Below, piece by piece: positions 36,578-45,782 of a stretch of DNA of 64,000 nt. The DNA is from Rhodanobacter denitrificans (GTDB lineage: Bacteria > Pseudomonadota > Gammaproteobacteria > Xanthomonadales > Rhodanobacteraceae). The position numbers and the translations under genes were made by a program. The stretch lies in the NCBI GenBank assembly GCA_017848855.1, contig JAFIHF010000004.1, positions 62,001 through 126,000 on the forward strand, written 5' to 3'. How positions within the stretch are numbered: position 1 is the stretch's first letter; each line of letters opens with the position of its first letter. The notes under the pieces were generated by a model. It ran no database searches and was not told the origin of the DNA. It saw only the letters and a list, made by a program, of their open reading frames with translations.

Positions 36578-37827
36578 AGTACGCCCGCATGTTCATAAGC
36601 CTTGCGCTTGGCTCCCAAGCTTGCTTCCAAGGAATATTCCATAGCCATCAGTTGCAAACCCGCCTGGGCCAGCGCATTCATGCGTTCAGGCTCGCGGGAC
36701 GCCCGCACCAGCGCACTGGCAAATTCGGCTGCGTCGTCTTCTACTAGGATATTGCGGCCATCTTCCGCTCCGATGCCCTCGCAGCCTTTGTTCGTGCTAA
36801 GCACAGGTACGCCCGCGGACATCGCCTCGATGATCTTAACGCGAATACCGCCCCCGGAAAGGAGCGGCACCATGAGAAGGTGTGCTTGGTCCAGCATGGC
36901 GTCAATATCCTCGACGAAGCCATGGACAAAAACGCTCACACCATCATGTAATGCCCGAAGATCCTCGGGGGGGTGGCTGCCGCAAAAATGCAACACGATA
37001 TGGTTTTCCTTCAGCTCATTGCGGATGAGCGGAAAGACTTCCTTGACAAACCACGATACACCTTCGGCATTGGGATACCACCCAAAACCACCCATCCACA
37101 ACACATTGAACACTCCAGCCGGCTTATCCTCATAACGCAGCCCCTTACTCGGGAAGGACAAAGGCATCAACAGTTTAGGCTCGTCTGCGGTCACTCGTGC
37201 CATATCCCTTCTGGAGATGAAGGTCATCGCTGCAAACTTGAAACTATTCTGAATTTCGACAGCGTGGGCCGAGTGCCGGCTACGCTGTGCCACCCACTCC
37301 ATGAAGCGTAGCTTCCACCCCGATAAACCCACTGGCATCCAGAATGGGAAAATATCGGATTCAATGTTGTGACCGACGAGTACCGCAGGTATCGCCGGAA
37401 GAAATTTCTTAAAAAAGGCAAGATGCGCCGAATTGATCTCGAGAGTATCGATGCCATACTTGCGCACCAACCTGCGGGCTGCAGCCACCGCTGACGTGCT
37501 GTAATAACTCGCATCGATGAAGGGTATTCCCCTGAGAGCTTGCCAGACCAAAAACAGCGCACGCTTCAACCGCGGCATCTGAAACGGCATGAGGGGGCGC
37601 CGCTCCGTATGGACGCTCTTGAAGATCCTGGCGTACGCATCACGATGCCTGTCGATCTTGCAAACGTCTTCTGGGCCACCCACATAGCAAAACAGATGGA
37701 AGTCGATCTGTTCTGCAAACGGGAGAAGCGCATTCACAGCATAGATATCGCCACCCGCAACCGCGGGTAGCGGTGGCGCCAGCATGAACACCAGAACTTG
37801 CTTCTTTTTTTTGTACTGAAAGGTCAT
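36574..37827 (-). CDS. GT4-family glycosyltransferase
   Basis: A 417-residue GT-B enzyme. N-terminal MLAPPLPAVAGGDIYAVNAL is the acceptor-side loop; the C-terminal half contains VLWMGGFGWYPNAEGVSW and the GT4 donor-site stretch SGGGIRVKIIEAMSAGVPV. It carries no membrane helix and should act at the inner face of the membrane on the O-antigen intermediate. It starts six bases after the acyltransferase gene and overlaps wzt by four bases, so it is firmly in the wzm operon. Donor sugar unknown; GDP-mannose or dTDP-rhamnose are both made nearby. Confidence 0.86.
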   Translation of the reverse strand: MTFQYKKKKQVLVFMLAPPLPAVAGGDIYAVNALLPFAEQIDFHLFCYVGGPEDVCKIDRHRDAYARIFKSVHTERRPLMPFQMPRLKRALFLVWQALRGIPFIDASYYSTSAVAAARRLVRKYGIDTLEINSAHLAFFKKFLPAIPAVLVGHNIESDIFPFWMPVGLSGWKLRFMEWVAQRSRHSAHAVEIQNSFKFAAMTFISRRDMARVTADEPKLLMPLSFPSKGLRYEDKPAGVFNVLWMGGFGWYPNAEGVSWFVKEVFPLIRNELKENHIVLHFCGSHPPEDLRALHDGVSVFVHGFVEDIDAMLDQAHLLMVPLLSGGGIRVKIIEAMSAGVPVLSTNKGCEGIGAEDGRNILVEDDAAEFASALVRASREPERMNALAQAGLQLMAMEYSLEASLGAKRKAYEHAGVL

Positions 37828-37833
37828 TTTGAT

Positions 37834-38451
37834 TCAGGTGGAAGTTTCATCAAAAATATCCGTATCGAAATACGGCGAAAATTTGGTCTTGTACCCAATC
37901 TCGTGATTCCGTTCACCGATTTTCTTCGCTGGCACACCACCGACGACCTCGTAGGGACCTACGTCGCGTGTAACGACTGCGCCCGCCGCAACAACAGCGC
38001 CCTCACCGACGGTGACCCCCGGAAGCAATACAGCGCGGGCGCCAATCCATGCGTGGTCACAGATCGTCACAATGCCGCCCATGGCCGGGAATGCAGGGTC
38101 GTTGTGATCGTGATGCAGGCTCAGGATGCAGGTCTGGAAGGACACATTCACGTTGTTGCCAATGACGACACCGACGCGTCCATCCAGGTAAACCTCCCGG
38201 TTGATCACGCAATTATCACCAATCTGCACGTTGGCACGTGTTGGGTATCCGGTGATGAACACGCGCATGCTGATGTGCGTGTCCTTGCCTATGGAAACAC
38301 GCATGAATCGCGTGAGGTAGAAGTTCCTTACGTGTTCGCTCGGAAAACGAGCAAAGAAATTGTTTCCAAGGTAGTACTTCCACCCCATAAAGAGGTAGAA
38401 AAAACTTCTCCTCATTAACCAATGCTTTAAAGCCTCCACACCACCTCCCAT
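37834..38451 (-). CDS. Left-handed beta-helix acyltransferase (WbbJ/maltose O-acetyltransferase-like)
   Basis: A 205-residue protein built of hexapeptide repeats: [62 protein letters not shown] and [21 protein letters not shown]. The loop HHDHNDPAF provides the likely catalytic His. Members transfer acetyl (or other acyl) groups from acyl-CoA to a sugar; here the natural role would be O-acetylation of the polysaccharide. It is five bases after wzm and six before the GT4 gene. Not a Neu/serine enzyme by context, but acceptor remains unknown. Confidence 0.88.
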   Translation of the reverse strand: MGGGVEALKHWLMRRSFFYLFMGWKYYLGNNFFARFPSEHVRNFYLTRFMRVSIGKDTHISMRVFITGYPTRANVQIGDNCVINREVYLDGRVGVVIGNNVNVSFQTCILSLHHDHNDPAFPAMGGIVTICDHAWIGARAVLLPGVTVGEGAVVAAGAVVTRDVGPYEVVGGVPAKKIGERNHEIGYKTKFSPYFDTDIFDETST

Positions 38452-38456
38452 GGCAG

Positions 38457-39242
38457 TTACAGAACATCAGCAAAACCGCGTCTAGTGAGTCGGAACCAGG
38501 TATAGCCGGCGATGCAGACTATCGCGGCAATACCAACTTGCACAGCAACGGCACCCCAATCCAGTGATTGCCCAAAGATAAGAACGGCACGAGCCTGCTC
38601 AATAATCGTTGTCAATGGATTGGCCAGAAAGATGCCACGAAATGACTCAGGGATTTTGGTAACAGAAAAAAACACCGGCGACATGAACATGAGCACCTGT
38701 GTAATCACACCAACGATCTGGTTGAGATCACGTAAGAACACTCCAACCGACGCAAGGAACCACCCGATGCCCAGCCCATACAAGACCAGCGGCACCATGA
38801 CGGGAAAGATGAGAAGTGACGTCGAGACTATGCCGTGCCCTGTCACCAAGAGCGCCAGCAGCAACACGACCATGCTTATCAGCCAATGAAACAAGGCGGA
38901 GCCACAGGATACCGCCGGCAGTACCGCAATCGGAAAAACCACCTTTTTCACGTAATTCACATTGCCTGTGACCAGTCCCGGCGCACGATTGATGCACTCA
39001 GCAATAAAGCTGTACATGATCAAACCAACGAAAAGAAGCATGGCGAAATCTGTCTGACTCTCCCCATTGCTTCCCCATCTGACCTTGAGGATCATCGAGA
39101 AGAAAACCGTGTATACGACAAGCATAAGCAACGGATTAACGAAGGACCAAAAAATCCCCAACATTGATCCCTTGTAACGACCAGTGATCTCACGCTTGGT
39201 CAGCTGATAGGTCAGTTCGAAATAATTCGCTGTCGTGCTCAT
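38457..39242 (-). CDS. wzm: O-antigen ABC transporter permease
   Basis: A 261-residue ABC-2 type permease with six hydrophobic segments. It starts [20 protein letters not shown], the usual amphipathic N-terminus of Wzm/KpsM/TagG proteins, followed by [18 protein letters not shown], and ends [13 protein letters not shown]. It forms the channel for the undecaprenyl-linked O-antigen with Wzt. It is the first gene of the minus-strand polysaccharide arm and starts only 36 bases beyond the metB stop, where I see no terminator and no clear promoter, so read-through from metB is possible. Confidence 0.92.
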   Translation of the reverse strand: MSTTANYFELTYQLTKREITGRYKGSMLGIFWSFVNPLLMLVVYTVFFSMILKVRWGSNGESQTDFAMLLFVGLIMYSFIAECINRAPGLVTGNVNYVKKVVFPIAVLPAVSCGSALFHWLISMVVLLLALLVTGHGIVSTSLLIFPVMVPLVLYGLGIGWFLASVGVFLRDLNQIVGVITQVLMFMSPVFFSVTKIPESFRGIFLANPLTTIIEQARAVLIFGQSLDWGAVAVQVGIAAIVCIAGYTWFRLTRRGFADVL

Positions 39243-39278
39243 TCACCCAAGACCCTATCCATCAGACGTTGATACAAC

Positions 39279-40445
39279 TCAACCCAGCGCGTTCGTCAGA
39301 TCCACGATCAGGTCATCAACCATTTCTACTCCAACACTCAAACGCACCAGCCCATCGCTGATGCCCAACCGCTTGCGGTTCGCCGGCGGCACCGATGCAT
39401 GCGTCATGATCGCCGGATGCTCGATCAGGCTTTCCACGCCGCCGAGCGACTCGGCCAGCGCGAACAGCTCGCAGCGTTCGAGCATGCGGCGCGCCTTCTT
39501 CAGGCCGCCCTTCACCTCGATGGTGACGATGCCGCCGAAGCCGTGCATCTGGCGCTTGGCCAGCGCGTGCTGCGGGTGGCTCTTGAGGCCGGGGTAGATC
39601 ACGCGCTCGATGGCGGGATGCTTTTCCAGCCAGCCCGCGAGCTCCAGCGCGCTGGCGCAGTGCTGGCGCATGCGCAGGTGCAGGGTCTTCAGGCCGCGCA
39701 TGGCGAGGAAGGCGTCGAACGGGCCGGCCACGGCGCCCACCGAGTTCTGCAGGAAGGCCATGCGTTCGGCCAGCTCCTTGTTGCCCGCCACCACGATGCC
39801 GCCGACCATGTCGGAGTGGCCGTTGATGTACTTGGTGGCCGAGTGCACCACGAGGTCGGCGCCGAATTCCAGTGGCCGCTGCACCATCGGCGAGCAGAAG
39901 GTGTTGTCCACGGCGAGAATCAGGCCGTGCTTCCTCGCGAACTCGGCAACCTTGGCCAGGTCGACCAGCTTCAGCATCGGATTGGTGGGTGTCTCGGCCC
40001 AGATCATCCGGGTGTTCGGCTTCAGCGCCGCCTTCAGTGCCGCCATGTCATTCAGGTCGATGAAGCTGAAATCCAGCCCCGCGCTGCGCCGGCGCACCCG
40101 CTCGAACAAGCGATAGCTGCCGCCATAGAGGTCGTCCATAGCGATCACGTGGCTGCCGGAATCCAGCAGATCCAGCACCGTCGCCGCGCCCGCCAGGCCG
40201 GAGCCGAACGCGAATCCGGCCACGCCACCTTCCAGATCCGCCAAGCAACGCTCGTAGGCCATGCGCGTAGGATTTTGCGTGCGCGAATACTCGTAGCCCT
40301 TGTGCTTGCCGGGGCTTTCCTGCACGTAGGTGGAGGTGGCGTAGATCGGCGTCATGATCGCGCCGGTCGAGGGGTCGGGGTGCTGGCCGGCATGGATCGC
40401 GCGGGTGCCGAGTCCATGGCGGGTGGCGGGCGTCTTCTTGGGCAT
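39279..40445 (-). CDS. metB: Cystathionine gamma-synthase / gamma-lyase family PLP enzyme
   Basis: A 388-residue Cys/Met-metabolism PLP enzyme. TRAIHAGQHPDPSTGAIM, YEYSRTQNPTRMAYERCLA, FGSGLAGAATVLDLL and the PLP lysine in VVHSATKYINGHSDMVGG are all in place, as is the C-terminal SVGVEMVDDLIVDL. Whether it runs as a synthase or a lyase cannot be decided from motifs; the position next to the lps locus matches xanthomonad metB, and a cystathionine beta-synthase lies at 48459, so lyase activity (reverse transsulfuration) is also possible. ATG 40445 is preferred to a TTG three codons upstream. Base composition is high-G+C again. Confidence 0.92.
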   Translation of the reverse strand: MPKKTPATRHGLGTRAIHAGQHPDPSTGAIMTPIYATSTYVQESPGKHKGYEYSRTQNPTRMAYERCLADLEGGVAGFAFGSGLAGAATVLDLLDSGSHVIAMDDLYGGSYRLFERVRRRSAGLDFSFIDLNDMAALKAALKPNTRMIWAETPTNPMLKLVDLAKVAEFARKHGLILAVDNTFCSPMVQRPLEFGADLVVHSATKYINGHSDMVGGIVVAGNKELAERMAFLQNSVGAVAGPFDAFLAMRGLKTLHLRMRQHCASALELAGWLEKHPAIERVIYPGLKSHPQHALAKRQMHGFGGIVTIEVKGGLKKARRMLERCELFALAESLGGVESLIEHPAIMTHASVPPANRKRLGISDGLVRLSVGVEMVDDLIVDLTNALG

Positions 40446-40638
40446 GACGGGCAACCGTACTGGGCGGCGCGGCCGGGGAGCGGCTGCCGCGTGAAGGGAT
40501 CGGACATTGTACCCGTGCCCCCGTCGTTTGCCTTAACCATCCCCGGCAACGGAACGTGACCGGCGTATCGGCCGCGTATTCGAGCGGCCATGAGGCCATG
40601 CGAGAATGAGCCTTTGTCGTCTCAGGATTGCTTGCCTT

Positions 40639-41688
40639 ATGGACACCCTCCTCGTCACCGGCGGCGCCGGCTTCATCGGCGCGAACTTCGTGCTGCAGGC
40701 GGTGGCCGACGGCCTCGCCGTGGTGAACCTCGACAAGCTCACCTACGCCGGCAACCTCGACACGCTGGCCTCGCTGCAGGGCCATCCCCGCCACATCTTC
40801 GTGCAGGGCGACATCGGCGACCGCGCCTTGGTGGCGAAGCTGCTGGCCGAGCACCGGCCCACGGCCGTCGTGAACTTGGCCGCCGCGTCGCACGTGGACC
40901 GCTCCATCGACGGCCCGGCCGAATTCGTGCAGACCAACGTGGTGGGCACGCTGGGCCTGCTCGAATGCGCCCGCGACTACTGGCGCGGTCTGGAAGGCAA
41001 GGCGCGCGAGGGCTTCCGCTTCCTGCACGTATCCACCGACGAGGTGTACGGCTCGCTGGGCGAAACCGGCATGTTCACGGAAGAAACGCCGTACGCGCCG
41101 AACTCGCCCTACTCCGCGTCGAAGGCCGCCTCCGACCACTTGGTGCGCGCGTTCCACCACACCTACGGGCTGCCGGTGCTGACCACCAATTGCTCGAACA
41201 ACTACGGGCCGTTCCAGTTCCCCGAAAAGCTCATCCCGCTGGTGACCGCCAAGGCGCTGGCCGGTGAACCGCTGCCGGTGTACGGCGACGGCCTCAACAT
41301 CCGCGACTGGCTGTTCGTGGGCGACCATTGCAGCGCGATCCGCCGCGTGCTCGAAGCCGGCCGCGTGGGCGAAACCTATAACGTAGGCGGCAACGCCGAG
41401 CGCACCAACATTACCGTGGTGAAGACGATCTGCGCGCTGCTGGACGAGCGTCGTCCGCTGGCCGATGGTCGCCAGCGCGAGTCGCTGATCACCTACGTGA
41501 AGGACCGCCCCGGCCACGACCGCCGCTACGCGATCGACTCCAGCAAGCTGCAGCGCGAGCTGGGCTGGAAGCCCTCGCAAACCTTCGAGAGCGGCATCGC
41601 CGCCACGGTGGACTGGTACCTCGCGAACCAGCCGTGGGTGCAGCGCGTGCTGGACGGCAGCTACCGCATGGAGAGGCTGGGCGCATGA
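40639..41688 (+). CDS. rmlB: dTDP-glucose 4,6-dehydratase
   Basis: A 349-residue extended SDR. The NAD motif is [15 protein letters not shown], the substrate-pocket stretch is [12 protein letters not shown], the catalytic triad region is [11 protein letters not shown] and [13 protein letters not shown], and [18 protein letters not shown] is specific for RmlB. It makes dTDP-4-keto-6-deoxyglucose, the second step to dTDP-rhamnose. The ATG at 40639 begins the fold; an earlier in-frame start is unlike the family. It is divergent from metB across about 190 bases, and its stop overlaps the rmlA start by four bases (ATGA). Confidence 0.97.
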   Translation: MDTLLVTGGAGFIGANFVLQAVADGLAVVNLDKLTYAGNLDTLASLQGHPRHIFVQGDIGDRALVAKLLAEHRPTAVVNLAAASHVDRSIDGPAEFVQTNVVGTLGLLECARDYWRGLEGKAREGFRFLHVSTDEVYGSLGETGMFTEETPYAPNSPYSASKAASDHLVRAFHHTYGLPVLTTNCSNNYGPFQFPEKLIPLVTAKALAGEPLPVYGDGLNIRDWLFVGDHCSAIRRVLEAGRVGETYNVGGNAERTNITVVKTICALLDERRPLADGRQRESLITYVKDRPGHDRRYAIDSSKLQRELGWKPSQTFESGIAATVDWYLANQPWVQRVLDGSYRMERLGA

Positions 41689-42575
41689 GCACGCAACGCA
41701 AGGGCATCATCCTCGCCGGCGGCTCCGGCACGCGGCTGCACCCGATCACCCGCGCGGTGAGCAAGCAGCTGCTGCCGGTGTACGACAAACCGATGATCTA
41801 CTACCCGCTGGCCACGCTGATGCTGGCCGGCATCCGCGAGGTGCTGATCATCAACACGCCGTACGAGCAGGCGATGTTCCAGCGCCTGCTGGGCGACGGC
41901 GCGCAGTGGGGCCTGGACATCCGCTACGCGGTGCAGCCTTCGCCCGACGGCCTCGCGCAGGCCTTCACCATCGGCCGCGACTTCGTCGCCGGCAAGCCGA
42001 GCTGCCTCGTGTTGGGCGACAACATCTTCTACGGCCACGGCTTCACCGAACGATTGAAGCGCGCCGCCGCGCGCGAACGTGGTGCCACCGTGTTCGGCTA
42101 CTGGGTGCGGGACCCGGAGCGCTACGGCGTGGCCGAATTCGACGCCAGCGGCAAGGTGGTCGGGCTGGAAGAAAAACCTGCGCAGCCGAAGTCGCACTAT
42201 GCCGTCACCGGCTTGTACTTCTACGACGCCCGCGTCTGCGACTACGCCGCCGCGCTCAAGCCTTCGCCACGCGGCGAGCTGGAGATCACCGATCTCAACC
42301 GCTGCTACCTCGACGACGGCTCGCTGCAGTTGGAGCAGCTCGGCCGCGGCTTCGCCTGGCTGGACACCGGCACGCACGAGTCGCTGATGGAAGCGGGCAA
42401 CTACATCGAGACGATCGAGAACCGCCAGGGCCTCAAGGTCTGCTGCCCCGAGGAGATCGCCTACTTGAACGGCTGGATCGACGCCGAGCAGTTGCTGGCG
42501 CTGGCCGCCCCGCTGGCCAAGACCGGCTACGGCCAGTACCTGCAGCAGCTGACGCGACAGGGGCTGGCACGATGA
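41685..42575 (+). CDS. rmlA: Glucose-1-phosphate thymidylyltransferase
   Basis: A 296-residue nucleotidyltransferase with the G-rich loop [67 protein letters not shown] and [13 protein letters not shown]. It joins dTTP and glucose-1-P to give dTDP-glucose, the first step to dTDP-rhamnose. Its start overlaps the rmlB stop and its own stop overlaps the rmlC start, each by four bases, so translation of the operon is coupled. Confidence 0.97.
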   Translation: MSTQRKGIILAGGSGTRLHPITRAVSKQLLPVYDKPMIYYPLATLMLAGIREVLIINTPYEQAMFQRLLGDGAQWGLDIRYAVQPSPDGLAQAFTIGRDFVAGKPSCLVLGDNIFYGHGFTERLKRAAARERGATVFGYWVRDPERYGVAEFDASGKVVGLEEKPAQPKSHYAVTGLYFYDARVCDYAAALKPSPRGELEITDLNRCYLDDGSLQLEQLGRGFAWLDTGTHESLMEAGNYIETIENRQGLKVCCPEEIAYLNGWIDAEQLLALAAPLAKTGYGQYLQQLTRQGLAR

Positions 42576-43129
42576 AGGTGATCGAAACACGCCTGCCTGG
42601 CGCCCTGGTGATCGAACCCCAGGTGTTCGGCGATGCCCGCGGCTTTTTCTACGAGAGCTACAACGAGGCGAAGTACCGCGAGGCCGGCATCGACCACCAC
42701 TTCGTGCAGTCCAACGTGTCGCGCTCCGCGCGTGGCGTGCTGCGCGGCTTGCACTACCAGTGGCCGAACCCGCAGGGCAAGCTGGTCAGCGTGCTGGAGG
42801 GCGAGGTGTACGACGTGGCGGTGGACATCCGCCGCGGCTCGCCCACCTTCGGCCAGTGGACCGGGACGATGCTCACCGCGGAGAACCACCGCCACTTCTG
42901 GATACCGGAAGGCTTCGCGCACGGCTTCTGCGTGGTCTCCGCATTCGCCACCTTCGCCTACCAGTGCACCGCACTGTACGACCCCAAGGCCGACGCCGGT
43001 ATCCGCTGGAACGACGCGGCCATTGGCATCGACTGGCCGGTGAGCGAGCCGCTGCTCTCGGACAAGGATGGCAAGACGCCGTTGCTGGCCGATGTGCCGG
43101 CCGAGCGCTTGCCCACGTACGTCGCATGA
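42572..43129 (+). CDS. rmlC: dTDP-4-dehydrorhamnose 3,5-epimerase
   Basis: A 185-residue cupin-fold epimerase. Family marks are [38 protein letters not shown] with the catalytic His, [19 protein letters not shown] with Lys and Asp, and [13 protein letters not shown]. It inverts C3 and C5 of dTDP-4-keto-6-deoxyglucose. It overlaps both neighbours by four bases in the order rmlB-rmlA-rmlC-rmlD, the arrangement known for xanthomonads. Confidence 0.97.
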   Translation: MKVIETRLPGALVIEPQVFGDARGFFYESYNEAKYREAGIDHHFVQSNVSRSARGVLRGLHYQWPNPQGKLVSVLEGEVYDVAVDIRRGSPTFGQWTGTMLTAENHRHFWIPEGFAHGFCVVSAFATFAYQCTALYDPKADAGIRWNDAAIGIDWPVSEPLLSDKDGKTPLLADVPAERLPTYVA

Positions 43130-44061
43130 AGATCTTGTTGCTCGGCGCCAACGGCCAGCTCGGTCGCGGCTTCATCGAAGACGGAGGCATCGCCGCACGC
43201 GGCGCGTTGGTCACTGCCAGCCGCGACGGCCAACGCTTCGATGGCGCGACCATCGAAGCTGCCGACCTCGCCGCGCCGGAAAGCCTGCCCATCCTGCTCG
43301 ACCACCTGCGCCCCGACGTCATCGTCAACGCCGCCGCCTACACCGCGGTGGATCGCGCCGAGCAGGAAGAGGTGCTGGCCACCCGCGTCAACGGCGAGGC
43401 GGTGGGCGTGCTGGGCCGCTGGGCTGCTTCGAACGGCGCGCTGGTGATCCACTACTCCACCGACTACGTGTTCGACGGCGCGGCCCGCACGCCATATGCG
43501 GTCGATGCGGCCACCGCGCCGCTGGGCGCCTACGGGCGCAGCAAGCTGGCCGGCGAGCAGGCGTTGCGCGACAGCGGCGCGGCACATTTCATCTTCCGCA
43601 CCGCCTGGGTGTATGCGCCGCATGGCCAGAACTTCCTGCGCACCATGCTGCGCGTGGGCGCCGAGCGCGACGGGCTGCGCGTGGTCGCCGACCAGATCGG
43701 CGCGCCTACCTCGACCGCGCTGATCGTGGCCGGCACGCTGGCCGCGCTCGATGCGTGGCAGGTCGCCGATGCCGCGCATCGTCGCGCGCTCGAAGGCACG
43801 CACCATCTGGTCGCCAGCGGGCACACCAGCTGGCACGGTTTCGCCGCGGCGATCTTCGCCGGCGCCGTCGAACGCGGGCTGCTTGCGCGCGCACCGCACG
43901 TGGCGGCGATCACCACCGCCGACTACCCCACGCCGGCCAAGCGTCCGGCCTGGTCGGTGCTGGACAACAGCGGCTTCGCGCAGTGCTTCGGCTATGCTTT
44001 GCCCGATTGGCAAACCGGCTTGCACGGTGTGCTGGATGCGCTGGCGCACCAGCACGCCTGA
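43126..44061 (+). CDS. rmlD: dTDP-4-dehydrorhamnose reductase
   Basis: A 311-residue SDR that completes dTDP-L-rhamnose synthesis using NAD(P)H. It begins [16 protein letters not shown], with VIVNAAAYTAVDRAEQEE, the family motif HYSTDYVFDG and the YGRSKLAGEQALR catalytic Tyr-Lys; FRTAWVYAPHGQNFLRTML and DQIGAPTST follow. It is the last rml gene. The next 146 bases hold a composite repeat rather than an obvious terminator, and the manC gene follows on the same strand. Confidence 0.96.
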   Translation: MKILLLGANGQLGRGFIEDGGIAARGALVTASRDGQRFDGATIEAADLAAPESLPILLDHLRPDVIVNAAAYTAVDRAEQEEVLATRVNGEAVGVLGRWAASNGALVIHYSTDYVFDGAARTPYAVDAATAPLGAYGRSKLAGEQALRDSGAAHFIFRTAWVYAPHGQNFLRTMLRVGAERDGLRVVADQIGAPTSTALIVAGTLAALDAWQVADAAHRRALEGTHHLVASGHTSWHGFAAAIFAGAVERGLLARAPHVAAITTADYPTPAKRPAWSVLDNSGFAQCFGYALPDWQTGLHGVLDALAHQHA

Positions 44062-44069
44062 CACCGCCG

Positions 44070-44167
44070 GTAGGAGCGCACCTTGTGCGCGAACGCTTTC
44101 CGTCATGTGGCGAAGAGCATTCGCGCACAGAGCCTGCCCCGGACTTGATCCGGGGGTGCGCTCCTAC
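44070..44167. repeat. GTAG REP element interrupted by a second repeat
   Basis: Arm 44070-44093 (GTAGGAGCGCACC then TTGTGCGCGAA) should pair with an arm ending in GTGCGCTCCTAC at 44156-44167. Between TTCGCGCACA (44120-44129) and that end, about 26 bases reading GAGCCTGCCCCGGACTTGATCC and a G-run have been inserted or substituted. The inserted unit matches 14052-14077. Confidence 0.8.
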
Positions 44168-44207
44168 GGCAAGCCGCGAGCCGCAGGCAGAATAAGGAAG
44201 CTCCACC

Positions 44208-45620
44208 ATGCTCATCCCCCTGATCCTCAGCGGCGGCAGCGGCACCCGGCTGTGGCCCGTCTCGCGCCGGAACCTGCCCAAGCAGTTCCTCTCGCTGGCC
44301 GGCCACGGCACGCTGTTCCAGCAGACCGTGGCGCGCACGCGCGCGCTGCCCGAGGTGGCGGCGCCGATCGTGGTGGCCAGCGAAGATCACCGCTTCCTCG
44401 CCGCCGAGCAGTTGCTCGAAGCCGGCGTCGAAGGCGCAGCCATCGTGCTGGAACCGCTGGCGCGCAACACCGCGCCGGCGATCGCGCTGGGCGCGCTGGC
44501 GGCGTTGCAGCGCGATCCCGATGCGCTGCTGCTGGTGCTGCCGGCGGATCACCTGATCGCCGACACCCGCGCGTTTTCCGCCGCGGTGGCGCAGGCGCTG
44601 CCGCTGGCGAAGCAGGGCTGGCTGGCCACCTTCGGCATCCGCCCGGACCGTGCCGAGACCGGCTTCGGCTACATCCGCCGCGGCGAGGCGCTGGGCGACG
44701 GCGCGTTCCGCGTGGAGCGCTTCGTGGAGAAGCCCGACCTCGCCACCGCCGAGGGTTATCTCGCCGACGGCGGCTACGACTGGAACTCGGGCATGTTCCT
44801 GTTCCGCGCCGACCGCTATCTGGAAGAACTGGGCACGCATGCGCCGGCGATGCTGGCCGCCGTGCGCGCCGCGCACGCCGCCGCGCATGCCGACCTCGAT
44901 TTCGTGCGCGTGGACAAGGAGGCCTTCGCCAAGGTGCCGGAGGATTCCATCGACTACGCGGTGATGGAAAAAACCACGCGCGCCGCGGTGGTGCCGGTGA
45001 GCTGCGGCTGGAGCGACATCGGCTCGTGGTCGGCGCGGTGGCTGGCCGGCGAGCGCGATGCCGACGGCAACCTGCGCGAAGGCGACACGCTCGCGGTGAA
45101 CACGAAGAACTCGCTGCTGCGCTCGCACGACCGCCATCTCGTCGCCGCCGTGGGCGTGGAGAACCTCGTCGTGGTCACCACGCCCGACGCCACCCTCGTC
45201 GCGCACCGCGATGCGGCGCAGGACGTGAAGAAGATCGTCGACCAGCTCAAGGCCGCTGGCCGCAGCGAGCATTCCTTCCACCGTGTGGTGCATCGCCCCT
45301 GGGGCAGCTACGACTCGCTGGAGGCGGGCGAGCGCTTCCAGGTGAAGCGCATCGTGGTGAAGCCCGGCGCCAGCCTCAGCCTGCAGAAGCACCACCATCG
45401 CGCCGAGCACTGGATCGTGGTCTCCGGCACCGCCGAGGTCACCTGCGACGAGCAGGTGTTCCTGCTTGCCGAGAACCAGAGCACCTACATCCCGCTGGGC
45501 AGCAAGCATCGCCTGCGCAACCCCGGCAAGGTGGCGCTGGAACTGATCGAGGTGCAGTCGGGCAGCTACCTCGGCGAAGACGACATCGTGCGCTACGACG
45601 ACGTGTACGGGCGGGCGTGA
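44208..45620 (+). CDS. manC: Mannose-1-phosphate guanylyltransferase / mannose-6-phosphate isomerase
   Basis: A 470-residue bifunctional type II enzyme (XanB/AlgA/ManC). The guanylyltransferase part (about 1-285) has LILSGGSGTRLWPVSR, PKQFLSLAG, VLEPLARNTAPAIALGA, FVEKPDLATAEGYL and WNSGMFLFRADRYL. The C-terminal isomerase part (about 350-465) is a cupin with RPWGSYDSLEAGERFQVKR, LQKHHHRAEHWIVVSGTAEV and NQSTYIPLGSKHRL. It makes GDP-mannose for the polysaccharide together with the phosphohexomutase at 23933. It follows rmlD by 146 bases filled with a repeat, and GTAG repeats also follow it. Confidence 0.96.
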   Translation: MLIPLILSGGSGTRLWPVSRRNLPKQFLSLAGHGTLFQQTVARTRALPEVAAPIVVASEDHRFLAAEQLLEAGVEGAAIVLEPLARNTAPAIALGALAALQRDPDALLLVLPADHLIADTRAFSAAVAQALPLAKQGWLATFGIRPDRAETGFGYIRRGEALGDGAFRVERFVEKPDLATAEGYLADGGYDWNSGMFLFRADRYLEELGTHAPAMLAAVRAAHAAAHADLDFVRVDKEAFAKVPEDSIDYAVMEKTTRAAVVPVSCGWSDIGSWSARWLAGERDADGNLREGDTLAVNTKNSLLRSHDRHLVAAVGVENLVVVTTPDATLVAHRDAAQDVKKIVDQLKAAGRSEHSFHRVVHRPWGSYDSLEAGERFQVKRIVVKPGASLSLQKHHHRAEHWIVVSGTAEVTCDEQVFLLAENQSTYIPLGSKHRLRNPGKVALELIEVQSGSYLGEDDIVRYDDVYGRA

Positions 45621-45633
45621 ACGCCGTTCTTCG

Positions 45634-45782
45634 GTAGGAGCGCACCCTGTGCGCGATGGGGCAGGAGTGAGTGAAGAGGAGTGAGAAGTGAGAGAGGTGC
45701 GGCGCGCCGCTGCTCATGCTTTCTCTATCTACTCACTCCTCTTCACACACTTCTCGCTTTCGCGCACAGGGTGCGCTCCTAC
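45634..45782. repeat. GTAG REP pair with nested inverted repeat
   Basis: Perfect 23-bp GTAG arms at 45634-45656 and 45760-45782 enclose about 100 bases, inside which GTGAAGAGGAGTGAG (45671-45685) pairs perfectly with CTCACTCCTCTTCAC (45732-45746). The right arm reaches the last codons of the convergent SURF1 gene, whose stop is at 45779. The structure could act as a terminator for both manC and SURF1. Confidence 0.85.

Noticed and set aside
39243..39278. JUMPstart/ops element before wzm
   Set aside because: The 36-base gap has no GGCGGTAGC-type ops sequence.
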